This document shows, piece after piece, positions 34,420-44,606 of a stretch of DNA of 64,000 nucleotides. A model generated the notes under the pieces. It was not told the origin of the DNA. It was given only the letters and a program-made list of their open reading frames with translations, and searched no databases. Each line of letters starts with the position of its first letter. Positions within the stretch are counted from its first letter, which is position 1. The position numbers and the translations under genes are program-made. Origin of the DNA: Deltaproteobacteria bacterium (GTDB taxonomy: Bacteria; Myxococcota; Myxococcia; SLRQ01); contig JARGFU010000003.1 of assembly GCA_029210625.1 (NCBI GenBank), positions 213,782 through 277,781 on the forward strand. The letters run 5' to 3'.

Positions 34420-35535
34420 GTGTTCGGGACCCTCCTCACCGTCGCCTTCCTCCTCCTGCTCGGCCACGTCCTCTGGCGCGCTGCCTCGCTGCCGTGGCTC
34501 GCCCGCCTGCGCCGACGCCACTTCTGGATCGCCGGGGGCGGGCTGACCCTGATCTTCGTCCTGGGGCGCTTCGTCGGTCACGACGGGGAGGGCGCCCTGG
34601 CCGCGACCCTCGAGCTCCTGGGGATGAACCTCCTGGGCACGGTCTTCCTGCTCTGGGCGGCGCTGCTGGTGGCCGAGCTGCTCACCGGCTTCGGCTGGCT
34701 CCTGCGCCGGCGAGCCCCCGCCGTGCGCGCGGCGGCCCTGGGCGCGGGCGCGCTGCTGGCGGTGGTCGCGATGGTCCAGGGGCTGCGCGCGCCGGCCGTG
34801 GTCGAGCACGAGGTGGCGCTCGAGGGGCTGGCGCCGGAGCTGGACGGCCTGCGCGTCGTCGCCGTCTCGGACGCGCACCTCGGCTCGCAGCTCGGCGCCG
34901 GCTGGCTCGCGCCCCGCGTCGCCACGGTGCAGGCCCTCGAGCCGGATCTGATCCTCCTGCTCGGCGACATCTTCGAGGGGCACGGGGCGCCACCCGGGGT
35001 GGCCCGGCAGCTCGCCGGGCTCCGGGCGCCGCTGGGGAAGCTCTTCGTCGAGGGCAACCACGACTCGCGGCAGCGCCACGGGGGGGAGGGCTTCCACGCG
35101 CTCCTGGAGGGGGCCGGCTTCCGCTTCCTCGCCGATCGGAGCGTGGTGCTCGAGGGCGGCCTGGTGGTGGCCGGCGTGACGAGCACCACCCACCGGGCGC
35201 GGGGGCACGACGACTCGGATCCCCTGGGAGAGACCCTCGCCGCCCTCCCGGGCGGTCCGACGATCCTGCTCTCCCACGCGCCCTGGGAGGTGGAGCGGGC
35301 GGCCGAGGCGGGGGTCGACCTGATGCTCTCGGGGCACACCCACGGGGGGCAGATCTGGCCCTTCTCCTATCTGGTCGCCACGCGCTACGCGCACCTGGTC
35401 GGCCGGCACCGGGTCGGCGGCCTGGAGCTGATCATCAGCCGGGGCCTGGGCACCTGGGGGCCGCGGATGCGGCTCTGGCCGCAGGGCGAGATCCTCCTGC
35501 TGACCCTGCGCCCGGCGCAGCGAGGCCCGGGCTAG
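34420..35535 (+). CDS. Membrane metallophosphoesterase (YaeI-like)
   Basis: 371 residues from GTG 34420. About four N-terminal membrane helices (to about residue 125) precede a calcineurin-like phosphoesterase domain with all metal motifs: VSDAHLG, LLGDIFEG (GDxx), EGNHDSR, LLSHAPW and LSGHTHGGQ. The membrane-bound YaeI/YkuE type cleaves phosphodiester or pyrophosphate bonds, for example in UDP-diacylglucosamine-like lipids. The precise substrate is unknown. It ends in a 4-bp overlap with the convergent lipoprotein gene. Confidence 0.9.
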   Translation: MFGTLLTVAFLLLLGHVLWRAASLPWLARLRRRHFWIAGGGLTLIFVLGRFVGHDGEGALAATLELLGMNLLGTVFLLWAALLVAELLTGFGWLLRRRAPAVRAAALGAGALLAVVAMVQGLRAPAVVEHEVALEGLAPELDGLRVVAVSDAHLGSQLGAGWLAPRVATVQALEPDLILLLGDIFEGHGAPPGVARQLAGLRAPLGKLFVEGNHDSRQRHGGEGFHALLEGAGFRFLADRSVVLEGGLVVAGVTSTTHRARGHDDSDPLGETLAALPGGPTILLSHAPWEVERAAEAGVDLMLSGHTHGGQIWPFSYLVATRYAHLVGRHRVGGLELIISRGLGTWGPRMRLWPQGEILLLTLRPAQRGPG

Positions 35536-36797
35536 TCCGCGCGCAGGCGCCGCCGCTGCAGCTGACGCCAGGCCTTCGCCAGGGGCTCGCGGGGCTCCCC
35601 CGCGTGGTCGCGCAGCCCGAGGTTGGCGCGGGTCTTGAGGGCGAGCTCCCCCGGCCAGCCGTCCACCACGTTGCGGGAGGCGGCGACCAGCGCGCACCAG
35701 CCGGGCTCGCCACCGCAGTCGTATTCGTTGGGGATGGTGGAGCAGGCCCCGGCCAGCCCGCCCGGGAGCAGGTCACGGTTCGACCACCAGGTGAGCAGGT
35801 CGCTGGCGTGGGCGTCGGCCTCGGCGACGATCCACTCGAGGTAGGCGGCCTGGGCCTCGGCCGAGCCGCGGGCGTGCGAGACGCAGGGGCCGGTGTTCGC
35901 GTCGAGGGCGTAGCGGATCTCCTCGGCGGGCCAGCCGGTCGCGGCGATGACCAGGGGCGCCTCGACCCGCGAGGTGATCGCGCTGAGGTAGTCGGCGGGG
36001 AGGTCGGCCGGATCCACCAGCGCCGGGTGGTCGAAGGGGTAGGTCACCAGCGCCAGGCGATCCATCTTCAGGCCCGAGAGGGAGGTCAGGTTCGCCTCGC
36101 GGGCGGCCGCGGCGGCGGCGAAGCAGACCTCGGCGGGATCCTCGCAGGCGGGGTCCAGGCCGTGGAGGGTCTCGGCGACCAGGGAGGGGAAGACCACCAG
36201 GTCGGGGTGGCGGACCTTCACCGCCCGGTAGATGGCGTCCTCGGCCAGCACCAGCGACTCCCAGGTGCGCTCGTCGCAGCTCTCCCGGTAGAGGTTCAGC
36301 TCCATGCCGAGGTCCAGCCAGCGGGGCTGGAAGCGCTCGATCATCCAGAGGGTGTAGTCGATGTAGGCCTGGCGCAGGCGCGGCCCCTCGGGGTCGCGGA
36401 CGAAGTCGAAGCAGAGGGCCGACCACTCCGAGACCGGCCCGGCCGTCGTGGCGGCGTCGGCGAGGTAGGCGCGCCCCTCGCCCCCCACCAGGGCCAGGGA
36501 GAGGAAGACCGGGGCCTCGCCGGCGCTGGCCACCTGCTCGTCGATGGCCTGCACCCAGCCCCCGGGCAGCTCGACGCCGTCCCCGAAGGAGTTCCAGGGG
36601 ACGCCCAGGAAGTCCTGGTGGATGGCGACGGCGTCCACGTCCTCCGAGAGATCCCGCGCCACCATCCCGACGGAGGGGTGGGCGTCCCCGGTGGCCTGCA
36701 CGTTCGAGGAGGCCAGGTGGAAGGTGCGCGGCTCGCCCCGGCCGCAGGCCGCGGTGGTCAGGAGGAGGGCGAGGAGGAGCGAGGGCTTCGATCCCAT
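35532..36797 (-). CDS. Lipoprotein with TIM-barrel glycoside-hydrolase-like features
   Basis: 421 residues. The lipobox LLTTAAC sets the acylated Cys at about 18. The sequence shows strand-end motifs of a (beta/alpha)8 hydrolase: PVFLSLALVGGEG, RWLDLGMELNLYRE (Glu as a candidate acid), DLVVFPSLVAE, LALVTYPFD, PLVIAATGWPAEE (Glu as a candidate nucleophile) and LLTWWSNRD. This resembles GH53/GH5-like barrels, but I cannot assign a family. Paired Cys (YDCGGEPGWC) occur near the end. It probably acts on a surface or environmental glycan. It lies 4 bp after hutI on the same strand. Confidence 0.7.
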   Translation of the reverse strand: MGSKPSLLLALLLTTAACGRGEPRTFHLASSNVQATGDAHPSVGMVARDLSEDVDAVAIHQDFLGVPWNSFGDGVELPGGWVQAIDEQVASAGEAPVFLSLALVGGEGRAYLADAATTAGPVSEWSALCFDFVRDPEGPRLRQAYIDYTLWMIERFQPRWLDLGMELNLYRESCDERTWESLVLAEDAIYRAVKVRHPDLVVFPSLVAETLHGLDPACEDPAEVCFAAAAAAREANLTSLSGLKMDRLALVTYPFDHPALVDPADLPADYLSAITSRVEAPLVIAATGWPAEEIRYALDANTGPCVSHARGSAEAQAAYLEWIVAEADAHASDLLTWWSNRDLLPGGLAGACSTIPNEYDCGGEPGWCALVAASRNVVDGWPGELALKTRANLGLRDHAGEPREPLAKAWRQLQRRRLRAD

Positions 36798-36801
36798 CGG
36801 G

Positions 36802-38073
36802 TCATCCTGGGGTGTGGGTGGTCTCGATGGGGTGGCCGCCGGCGACCACCGCCTGCACGTGGGAGACGCCGAGGTGATAGGCGAGCTGCCGGTAGTCGGT
36901 CGCGTGGTGCACGACGAGATCGGCCCGCGCGCCGGGGACGAGGCGGCCGACCTCGCCCCCGAGCCCCAGGCTGCGGGCGGCGCCGTCGGTGGCGGCCAGC
37001 AGCGCCTCGGCCGGCGTCAGCCCGTTCCAGAGGCAGGCCAGCCCCAGCGCCAGGGCGTGGTTGTCGCTCATCGCCGTGCCCGGGTTCAGGTTCGTCCCCA
37101 GGGCGAGGACGGCCCCCTCGTCGCAGAGCGCGCGGCCCGGCGCCCAGGTCGTGAGGCGGGCGTAGAGGGTAGCGGTGGGCAGCAGCCCGGCGGCGCAGCC
37201 GGAAGAAGCCAGGGCCTTCACGCCGGCTGGCGAGATCTGCTCCAGGTGGTCGGCGGAGAGGGCGCCGAGATCCGCGGCCAGCTCCGCGCCGCCGCCGGCG
37301 GTGAGCTGATCGACGTGGAGGCGCAGCCCGAGCCCCCGGTCGGCGGCGGCCTTCGCGATGCGGCGGGCGTCGGCCGCGGTGAAGGCGCCCTCCTCGACGA
37401 AGGCGTCGACGTGGGCGGCGAGCCGCTCCTCGGCGGCCGCCGGGATCATCTCCTCGCAGACCAGATCGACGTAGGCCTCGCGCCTCCCCTCGAACTCGCG
37501 CGGGAGGGCGTGCGCGCCCAGGAGGGTGCTGACCACCTTCCCGGGCAGGCGGCGGCTCGCGGCCTCGATGGCCCGCAGGAGCTTGAGCTCCTCCCCGGTG
37601 GAGAGCCCGTAGCCGCTCTTCACCTCGACGCAGGTCACCCCTTGCTCGAGGAGGCGCCGGAGGCGGTGCTCGGCCAGCTCGGCGAGGAGCTCCTCCTCGG
37701 CCCGGCGGGTGGCGTCGACGGTGGAGAGGATGCCGCCCCCGCGCTTGAGGATCTCGAGGTAGGGCACCCCGGCGCAGCGCTCGGCGAACTCGGCGGCCCG
37801 GTCCCCGGCGAAGGCGAGGTGGGTGTGGGGATCGACGAAGCCCGGGGTCACCAGCCCTCCGCCCGCGTCGAGGCGGTAGACCTCGTGGGAGCGGACGTCC
37901 CGGGGCAGGCCGGCGCGGGGGCCGGCGTAGTCCACCTTCCCCCCGCTGCAGTGCACGACGGCGTCCTCTTGCAGGCCCAGGGCGGCCTCGGCGCCGCCGG
38001 CGCGGTCGCCGGCGCAGGTCACCAGCTGGCCGATGTTCTCGACCAGGAGTCCCGGCCCGTGCTCTTCGCTCAT
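36802..38073 (-). CDS. hutI: Imidazolonepropionase
   Basis: 423 residues. Amidohydrolase metal motif FVDPHTHLAFAGDRAAEFAERCAG, family signature YLEILKRGGGILSTVDATR, VEVKSGYGLSTGEELK, LHVDQLTAGGGAELA and SADHLEQIS. It hydrolyses imidazolone-5-propionate to N-formimino-glutamate in histidine breakdown. It is 20 bp downstream of hutU and probably in one operon. hutH and hutG/F are not in the window. It is slightly longer than usual at the N-terminus. Confidence 0.96.
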   Translation of the reverse strand: MSEEHGPGLLVENIGQLVTCAGDRAGGAEAALGLQEDAVVHCSGGKVDYAGPRAGLPRDVRSHEVYRLDAGGGLVTPGFVDPHTHLAFAGDRAAEFAERCAGVPYLEILKRGGGILSTVDATRRAEEELLAELAEHRLRRLLEQGVTCVEVKSGYGLSTGEELKLLRAIEAASRRLPGKVVSTLLGAHALPREFEGRREAYVDLVCEEMIPAAAEERLAAHVDAFVEEGAFTAADARRIAKAAADRGLGLRLHVDQLTAGGGAELAADLGALSADHLEQISPAGVKALASSGCAAGLLPTATLYARLTTWAPGRALCDEGAVLALGTNLNPGTAMSDNHALALGLACLWNGLTPAEALLAATDGAARSLGLGGEVGRLVPGARADLVVHHATDYRQLAYHLGVSHVQAVVAGGHPIETTHTPG

Positions 38074-38093
38074 GCCTCCACCCTAGGGCTCCA

Positions 38094-39752
<1,659 letters not shown>

Positions 39753-39837
39753 GCCCGTTCTCTACGCCAGGGTGGGGGGCAACTCCAGGGGCCACCGGAC
39801 CCTGCCCCTGGATGAACCAGAATGTTGCGTGAGGGGG

Positions 39838-39856
39838 TTGTCAGGAGACCTGACAA
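39838..39856. promoter_or_regulatory. Operator 1: perfect 8-3-8 palindrome
   Basis: TTGTCAGG-AGA-CCTGACAA, perfect over both arms. Its centre is 30 bp from operator 2, about three helical turns, so both sites face the same side of DNA. It lies between divergent hutU and the MarR gene, a typical autoregulatory position. Confidence 0.8.
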
Positions 39857-39869
39857 AGACTAGATAGCT

Positions 39870-39884
39870 GTCAGGAGTCCTGAC
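39870..39884. promoter_or_regulatory. Operator 2: GTCAGG-AGT-CCTGAC, next to the MarR start codon
   Basis: A perfect 6-3-6 palindrome with the same core as operator 1. It ends one base before ATG 39886, so a bound regulator would block its own gene. Confidence 0.8.
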
Positions 39885-39885
39885 T

Positions 39886-40494
39886 ATGGCGCGCGACGAT
39901 CTCGAGCATCGACTGTTGACCGGCCTGGAGCGGGTGGGCTCGGTCCTGCGGACCCTGCGGCGCCAGAGCGCCCAGGCCGAGGGCGTGACCGGCACCCAGG
40001 CCCGGGTCCTTCGGATCCTGGCCCGGCACGGGGTCGTGGGTCTGCGCGGGGTCGAGCTCTCCCGGGAGCTGGGCGTCAGCCGCGCGAGCGGCGCCGAGAC
40101 CGTGGCCGCCCTGGTCGGCCGGGCCCTGGTCCAGCAGGTCGAGGATCCGACCGACGGCCGGGCTCGTCTGGTGCGCCTGACCGAGCGGGGTCGCGAGGTG
40201 CACGCCCGCCTGGCTCACTGGGACGACTCCGCGGGCCAGGTCCTCGACGGCCTGGAGGACGCGGAGCGGATCGCGATGCTGCGCTCGCTGGTCACGACCA
40301 TCCAGGGCCTGGAGGCGTCCGGGCTGATCCCGGAGGCCCGGGTCTGCCCCTCCTGCGAGCACTTCCAGGAAGACCCGGATCCCCGCGCCGAGGCGCCGCA
40401 CCGCTGCGCGCTGACCGGCGATCCCATCGGGCCCGGGGACCTGCAGGTCGACTGCGACGGCCACCGCCACGTGGTCGTCCTGCGAAGGGGCTGA
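39886..40494 (+). CDS. MarR-type regulator with four-Cys C-terminal extension
   Basis: 202 residues from ATG 39886. The winged helix-turn-helix core is about 35-110 (TGTQARVLRILARHG, LRGVELSRELGVSRASGAETVAALVGR, VEDPTDGRARLVRLTERG). After the usual dimerising helices comes an extra C-terminal module with C154-x2-C157 (CPSCEHF), C174 (HRCALTG) and C190 (DCDGH), suited to bind Zn or an Fe-S cluster. It probably represses its own promoter, and perhaps hutU, through the twin operators. It is 89 bp upstream of the octahaem cytochrome gene on the same strand, so that gene is a likely target. There is no obvious ribosome site because the operator fills that position. Confidence 0.88.
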   Translation: MARDDLEHRLLTGLERVGSVLRTLRRQSAQAEGVTGTQARVLRILARHGVVGLRGVELSRELGVSRASGAETVAALVGRALVQQVEDPTDGRARLVRLTERGREVHARLAHWDDSAGQVLDGLEDAERIAMLRSLVTTIQGLEASGLIPEARVCPSCEHFQEDPDPRAEAPHRCALTGDPIGPGDLQVDCDGHRHVVVLRRG

Positions 40495-40583
40495 AGATTT
40501 CGAAGAGGCTTGGGGGCCTTGCCGGGACGAACGAATCGATGACGACAACCCGATGGGCCGGAGGAAGGCCGAAAGGTGGAGAG

Positions 40584-42005
40584 ATGAACGTGAAGATCGG
40601 AATCGGAGCGGTGCTGGCAATCCTGTTCGGGCTGCTGGTGCCGGCGGCGGCGCAGGCCGAGGACACCTGCCTCGACTGTCACAACAAGGAGAACCCGGGC
40701 CTCGTCGCCCAGTGGCGCGCCTCGAAGCATGCCTCCCAGGACGTGGGCTGCCTCGAGTGTCACCAGGCGGACGCCAAGGACGTCGACGCCTTCGAGCACC
40801 ACGGCAAGACCATCGCGATCATCGTGTCGCCCAAGGACTGCGCGAACTGCCACGAGAAGGAGTTCGAGGAGCAGAAGGGGTCCCACCACGCCCGGGCGGG
40901 CGAGATCCTCGGCTCCCTCGACAACCTCCTCGGTGAGGTCGTCGGTGGCCCCGCCGCCGTCAACGCCGGCTGCCGCCAGTGCCACGGCTCGGAGGTGAAG
41001 ATCGGCGAGAACGGGCAGCCCACCCCCGAGACCTGGCCGAACACCGGCATGGGTCGGATCAACCCCGACGGCTCGAAGGGCTCCTGCAGCGCCTGCCACA
41101 CCCGCCACGAGTTCTCGAAGGCCCAGGCCCGCCAGCCCGAGGCCTGCGGCAAGTGCCACCTCGGCCCCGACCACCCCCAGATCGAGGTCTGGAACGAGTC
41201 GAAGCACGGCATCCTCTACCACGCCAACCGCGAGAAGCTCGGCATGGAGTCCGACACCTGGCGGGCCGGCATCGAGTACAGCACCGGCCCGACCTGCGCC
41301 TCTTGTCACATGAGCGCAGCAGGGGACCAGCCGGTGACCCACGACGTGGGCGAGCGGATCTCCTGGACCCTGCGGCCGCCGATCTCGACCAAGCTCAACA
41401 TGGTCATCTTCGACGACAACATGAAGAACGACCTCAACGGCGACAAGCCGGAGATGCCGGCCGTCGGCAGCGAGATGGTGGCCAAGGACGGCCAGAAGCG
41501 GAAGGTGAAGGGGACCCTCACCTGGGAGCAGCGGCGCGGGAAGATGCAGGACGTCTGCCAGCAGTGCCACCAGGACGGCTTCGTCGAGGGGGCCTACAAG
41601 CAGTTCGACGACGTGGTCGAGCTCTACAACGACAAGTTCGCCAAGCCCTGCAAGGCGATCATCGAGGAGCTGATCGCCATGAAGAAGATCTCCAAGGTCT
41701 CCTTCGACGATCACATCGAGTGGATCTGGTGGGAGATCTGGCACCACGAGGGCCGCCGGGCCCGCCACGGAGCGGCCATGCAGGGGCCGGACTACACCTG
41801 GTGGCATGGCCTCTACGATGTCGCAAAGCACTTTTACGAGAAGTTTGTCCCGGAACTGGAAAGAGTTGCCGGAAAGAAGCTGGCCAAGAAGCTTCTTAAC
41901 AAGCATGTTTACAGTCAGCCGGGTCATGAGTGGCACCGCGATGGTCTGTCCAAGGACCAGATCGACAAGATCCGGAACTTCTACGAGAAGCGGTACCAGC
42001 AGTAG
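40584..42005 (+). CDS. Octahaem cytochrome c, hydroxylamine oxidoreductase class
   Basis: 473 residues from ATG 40584. Signal peptide to AAAQA (about residue 25). Eight CxxCH motifs start at about 29, 56, 86, 130, 168, 188, 238 and 325 (CLDCH, CLECH, CANCH, CRQCH, CSACH, CGKCH, CASCH, CQQCH). The spacing and the C-terminal block DHIEWIWWEIWHHEGRRARHG...DYTWWHGLYDVAKHFY match octahaem HAO family proteins. In HAO, haem 4 is the catalytic site. Members either oxidise hydroxylamine or, in non-nitrifiers, reduce nitrite or hydroxylamine. Without ammonia monooxygenase here, a reductive or detoxifying role is more likely. It is periplasmic. Confidence 0.9.
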   Translation: MNVKIGIGAVLAILFGLLVPAAAQAEDTCLDCHNKENPGLVAQWRASKHASQDVGCLECHQADAKDVDAFEHHGKTIAIIVSPKDCANCHEKEFEEQKGSHHARAGEILGSLDNLLGEVVGGPAAVNAGCRQCHGSEVKIGENGQPTPETWPNTGMGRINPDGSKGSCSACHTRHEFSKAQARQPEACGKCHLGPDHPQIEVWNESKHGILYHANREKLGMESDTWRAGIEYSTGPTCASCHMSAAGDQPVTHDVGERISWTLRPPISTKLNMVIFDDNMKNDLNGDKPEMPAVGSEMVAKDGQKRKVKGTLTWEQRRGKMQDVCQQCHQDGFVEGAYKQFDDVVELYNDKFAKPCKAIIEELIAMKKISKVSFDDHIEWIWWEIWHHEGRRARHGAAMQGPDYTWWHGLYDVAKHFYEKFVPELERVAGKKLAKKLLNKHVYSQPGHEWHRDGLSKDQIDKIRNFYEKRYQQ

Positions 42006-42022
42006 CAGCGATTTGGTGGTTG

Positions 42023-42060
42023 CCGGCCTCCGGGGGCATGGGAGCGCGCCCGGGGGCCGG
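42023..42060 (+). other. Stable hairpin between octahaem cytochrome and porin genes
   Basis: CCGGCCTCCGGG (42023-42034) pairs with CCCGGGGGCCGG (42049-42060) over 12 positions with one G-U. No U-tract follows. It may trim or stabilise the upstream mRNA, or attenuate read-through into the porin gene, rather than fully terminate. Confidence 0.5.
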
Positions 42061-42113
42061 TGACCCCAATCCTGTTGCACCAAGGACCCTCTCAACTCCA
42101 AGGAGAGAGAGCG

Positions 42114-43532
42114 ATGAAGCTCTTCCATGCACCGCTGTTTTCGATCCTGAGCGCCGGGCTCCTCGCCCTGGCGCCCTTCGCCGCAACCGCCCAGACCGAG
42201 GGAGCCCCCGAGGCCGCCGCGGAGGCTCCCGCCGAGGAGGCCGTCGCCGCCGAGGCTCCCGCCGAGGCGCCCGCCGAGGAGGCGAAGGCCGCCAAGAAGG
42301 GCGACTGCGCCTCCCACTGCGCGAAGCCCGAGGGCATCGTCATCGAGAAGGGCCCCTTCGCCCTGAAGATCGGCGCCCAGCTGCGAGCCCGGGGCATCGT
42401 CGACTCGAGCCGGTTGAACCTCCTCGACGACGGCCTCTTCGATCGCGAGTACGTGACCCAGCGAGCGCGCCTCGGGGCCATCTTCAGCCACGAGGGGGGC
42501 GCCGCCATCGGCCTCCAGCTCCAGGACAGCCGGGTCTGGGGCGAGGAGCTGGACACCCTCAACGACTTCGACGCCAACGGGCTCGATCTGCACGAGGCCT
42601 ACGCCGTGGTGCCGATCTACGAGAAGCTGAAGCTCAAGCTGGGCCGCCAGGAGATCGTCTTCGATAACTCCCGGCTGGTCGGCAACGTGGGCTGGGTGCA
42701 GCGCGCCCGCAGCTTCGACGCCGCGCGGATGACCTACGCCCGGGAGCGCTTCGATCTCGACCTCTTCTACGCGCTGGTCTCCGAGACGGATACCGACGGT
42801 GACGGCAGCGTGCCCTCGGGCGCCGACGCCCGCAGCGCCGACGTGACCTTCGGCGGCGTCCACTCCAACCTGAAGGTGGCCGAGGGGCACCTGCTCTCGC
42901 TCGCCTACTACAACCGCTCGGACGTGCCGGCCCGCCACTACCGCCACACCGTCGGCGGCTACGCCCAGGGCAAGGTCGCCGGCCTGGGCTACACCGGCGA
43001 GCTCTTCTTCCAGTTCGGCCGCAACCAGGACGAGGTCGTCTCGGCCTGGATGAGCGCCCTCCACCTGAGCTATGGCCTCGAGGCCACCGCGAAGCCGGCC
43101 CTCGAGCTGTGGTTCGAGTACCTCTCGGGCGACGACGGCTCCGGGCGGGGCGCCTTCGACACCCTCTACGCCACGAACCACAAGTTCTACGGCGAGATGG
43201 ACTACTTCCTGAACATCCCGGTCCACTCCGGCGGGCTGGGCCTCATGGACGTGGGCGGCCGCCTCTCGGCCTCGCCGCACGCGAAGCTCCAGACCCAGGT
43301 GGACCTGCACCTCCTGGGCGCCACCGCGGCGCCCGTGGGCGGGGGCAGCTCCAACTTCGGGGTCGAGCTGGACTTCAAGCTCATCGCCTCGATCAGCCAG
43401 AAGGTCGGCGTCCGCTTCCTCTACGGCATCTTCCTGCCCGGCGACGGCCTGGCGGCGGTCAAGGGAGTGGATCAGGCGGATCTCACGGGCCTGGAGCACT
43501 TCGCCTACCTGACGGTGGACTTGAAGCTCTAG
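42114..43532 (+). CDS. Outer-membrane porin-like beta-barrel (alginate-export-like)
   Basis: 472 residues from ATG 42114. The signal peptide ends AATAQ. An Ala/Glu/Pro-rich linker (about 25-65) and a Cys pair (CASHC) precede a barrel of about 400 residues: GPFALKIGAQLRARGIVD, LKLKLGRQEIVFDNSRLVGNVGWVQRARSFDAARMTY and FDLDLFYALVSET. These strands match the alginate-export/AlgE-like porin family often found next to nitrite- or hydroxylamine-processing multihaem proteins. It ends LTVDLKL with the hydrophobic terminal pattern of barrels. It probably brings substrate to the periplasmic cytochrome upstream. Confidence 0.83.
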   Translation: MKLFHAPLFSILSAGLLALAPFAATAQTEGAPEAAAEAPAEEAVAAEAPAEAPAEEAKAAKKGDCASHCAKPEGIVIEKGPFALKIGAQLRARGIVDSSRLNLLDDGLFDREYVTQRARLGAIFSHEGGAAIGLQLQDSRVWGEELDTLNDFDANGLDLHEAYAVVPIYEKLKLKLGRQEIVFDNSRLVGNVGWVQRARSFDAARMTYARERFDLDLFYALVSETDTDGDGSVPSGADARSADVTFGGVHSNLKVAEGHLLSLAYYNRSDVPARHYRHTVGGYAQGKVAGLGYTGELFFQFGRNQDEVVSAWMSALHLSYGLEATAKPALELWFEYLSGDDGSGRGAFDTLYATNHKFYGEMDYFLNIPVHSGGLGLMDVGGRLSASPHAKLQTQVDLHLLGATAAPVGGGSSNFGVELDFKLIASISQKVGVRFLYGIFLPGDGLAAVKGVDQADLTGLEHFAYLTVDLKL

Positions 43533-43584
43533 GTCCAGGATCTGCGCTTGCCGAACGCGCTATCGGGGTGGAAGATACCCGGCG

Positions 43585-44562
43585 ATGATCTCCGGTCCTC
43601 ACCAGCCCGGTAGCTGCCCTCGGGGCTACTACCTGCGGGTCTCGGTCACCGAGGCCTGCGCCTACCGCTGCGCCTACTGCCAGCCGGACGGTCCGGTGGC
43701 ACAGGGGCGCAGCGGGCTGGCGCCGGAGCAGCTCGAGGCCCTGGTCGCGGCCCTCACCCGGGTGGGCGTGCACCGGGTCCGGCTCACCGGCGGCGAGCCC
43801 CTCTCCCGGCGAGACTGCCCGGAGATCGTCGAGCGCCTCGCCCGGCTCCCGGGCCTCGCCGAGGTCGCCCTCACCACCAACGGGCAGCGCCTGCGCCCGA
43901 TGGCGGCGGCGCTGGCCGAGGCCGGGCTCTCCCGCCTCAACGTGCACCTCGACTCCCTCGATCCCCGGCGTCATCACGAGATCACCGGCCACGACGACCA
44001 CGCCGAGGTGCTGGCGGGCATCGATGCCGCCGAGGCCGCCGGCCTGCCGCCACCGAAGATCAACGTGGTGGTGATGCGGGGGGTGAACGACGACGAGCTG
44101 GCGGCCTTCTGCGAGCACGCGGCGGCCACCGGCCGCACCGTCCGCTTCATCGAGCTGATGGACACCGGCATCGCCGCGCGCTGGTCGCGAGAGCACCTCG
44201 TCACCGCCGCCGAGATCCGCGAGCGGATCGCCGCGCACTTCGAGCTGCAGCCGCGCTTCGCCGACCGGGGCGCGAGCCCGGCGCAGGAGTACCTGCTCGA
44301 CGGGGGGCGGGCCACCGTGGGCATCATCGCCTCCGAGTCCGAGCCCTTCTGTGAGCGCTGCAACCGCCTGCGCCTCACGGTGAAGGGGGAGCTGCGCGGC
44401 TGCCTCTACGAGGCGGGTGGGGTGCCCCTCCTGCCGCACCTCGAAGATCCCGCGCGGCTCGGCGAGGTCATCGCCCGGGGCGTCGCCGGGAAGCGCTCTC
44501 ACCACCCGACGGCGGGAGAGGTCGAGGCGAACCGCTTCTCGATGGCCGCCATCGGAGGGTAG
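43585..44562 (+). CDS. moaA: GTP 3',8-cyclase, molybdenum cofactor synthesis
   Basis: 325 residues. Radical SAM cluster C25-x3-C29-x2-C32 (TEACAYRCAYCQP), RLTGGEPLSRRDCPE, TTNGQRL, VNVVVMRGVNDDE-like NVVVMRGVNDDEL, and a second C-terminal cluster region CERCNRLRLTVKGELRGC. The C-terminal GG, needed for activity in MoaA, is present (AAIGG). It converts GTP to 3',8-cyclo-GTP in cofactor synthesis. The N-terminus is slightly short. Other moa genes are not in the window except mobA, 500 bp downstream. Confidence 0.95.
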   Translation: MISGPHQPGSCPRGYYLRVSVTEACAYRCAYCQPDGPVAQGRSGLAPEQLEALVAALTRVGVHRVRLTGGEPLSRRDCPEIVERLARLPGLAEVALTTNGQRLRPMAAALAEAGLSRLNVHLDSLDPRRHHEITGHDDHAEVLAGIDAAEAAGLPPPKINVVVMRGVNDDELAAFCEHAAATGRTVRFIELMDTGIAARWSREHLVTAAEIRERIAAHFELQPRFADRGASPAQEYLLDGGRATVGIIASESEPFCERCNRLRLTVKGELRGCLYEAGGVPLLPHLEDPARLGEVIARGVAGKRSHHPTAGEVEANRFSMAAIGG

Positions 44563-44606
44563 ACGCTGGCGCCGAACTCCCGCCTGGGAGTACGATTCTC
44601 GACGCT

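Noticed and set aside
39753..39800. TGGCCCCTGGAGTTGC upstream of hutU as a sigma-54 promoter
   Set aside because: The GG to GC spacing is 11 bp, one more than allowed, and the -24 block is weak.
40215..43499. A 1,094-codon minus-strand frame opposite the octahaem cytochrome and porin
   Set aside because: The opposite strand has eight haem motifs, signal peptides and ribosome sites; the antisense product is low-complexity.
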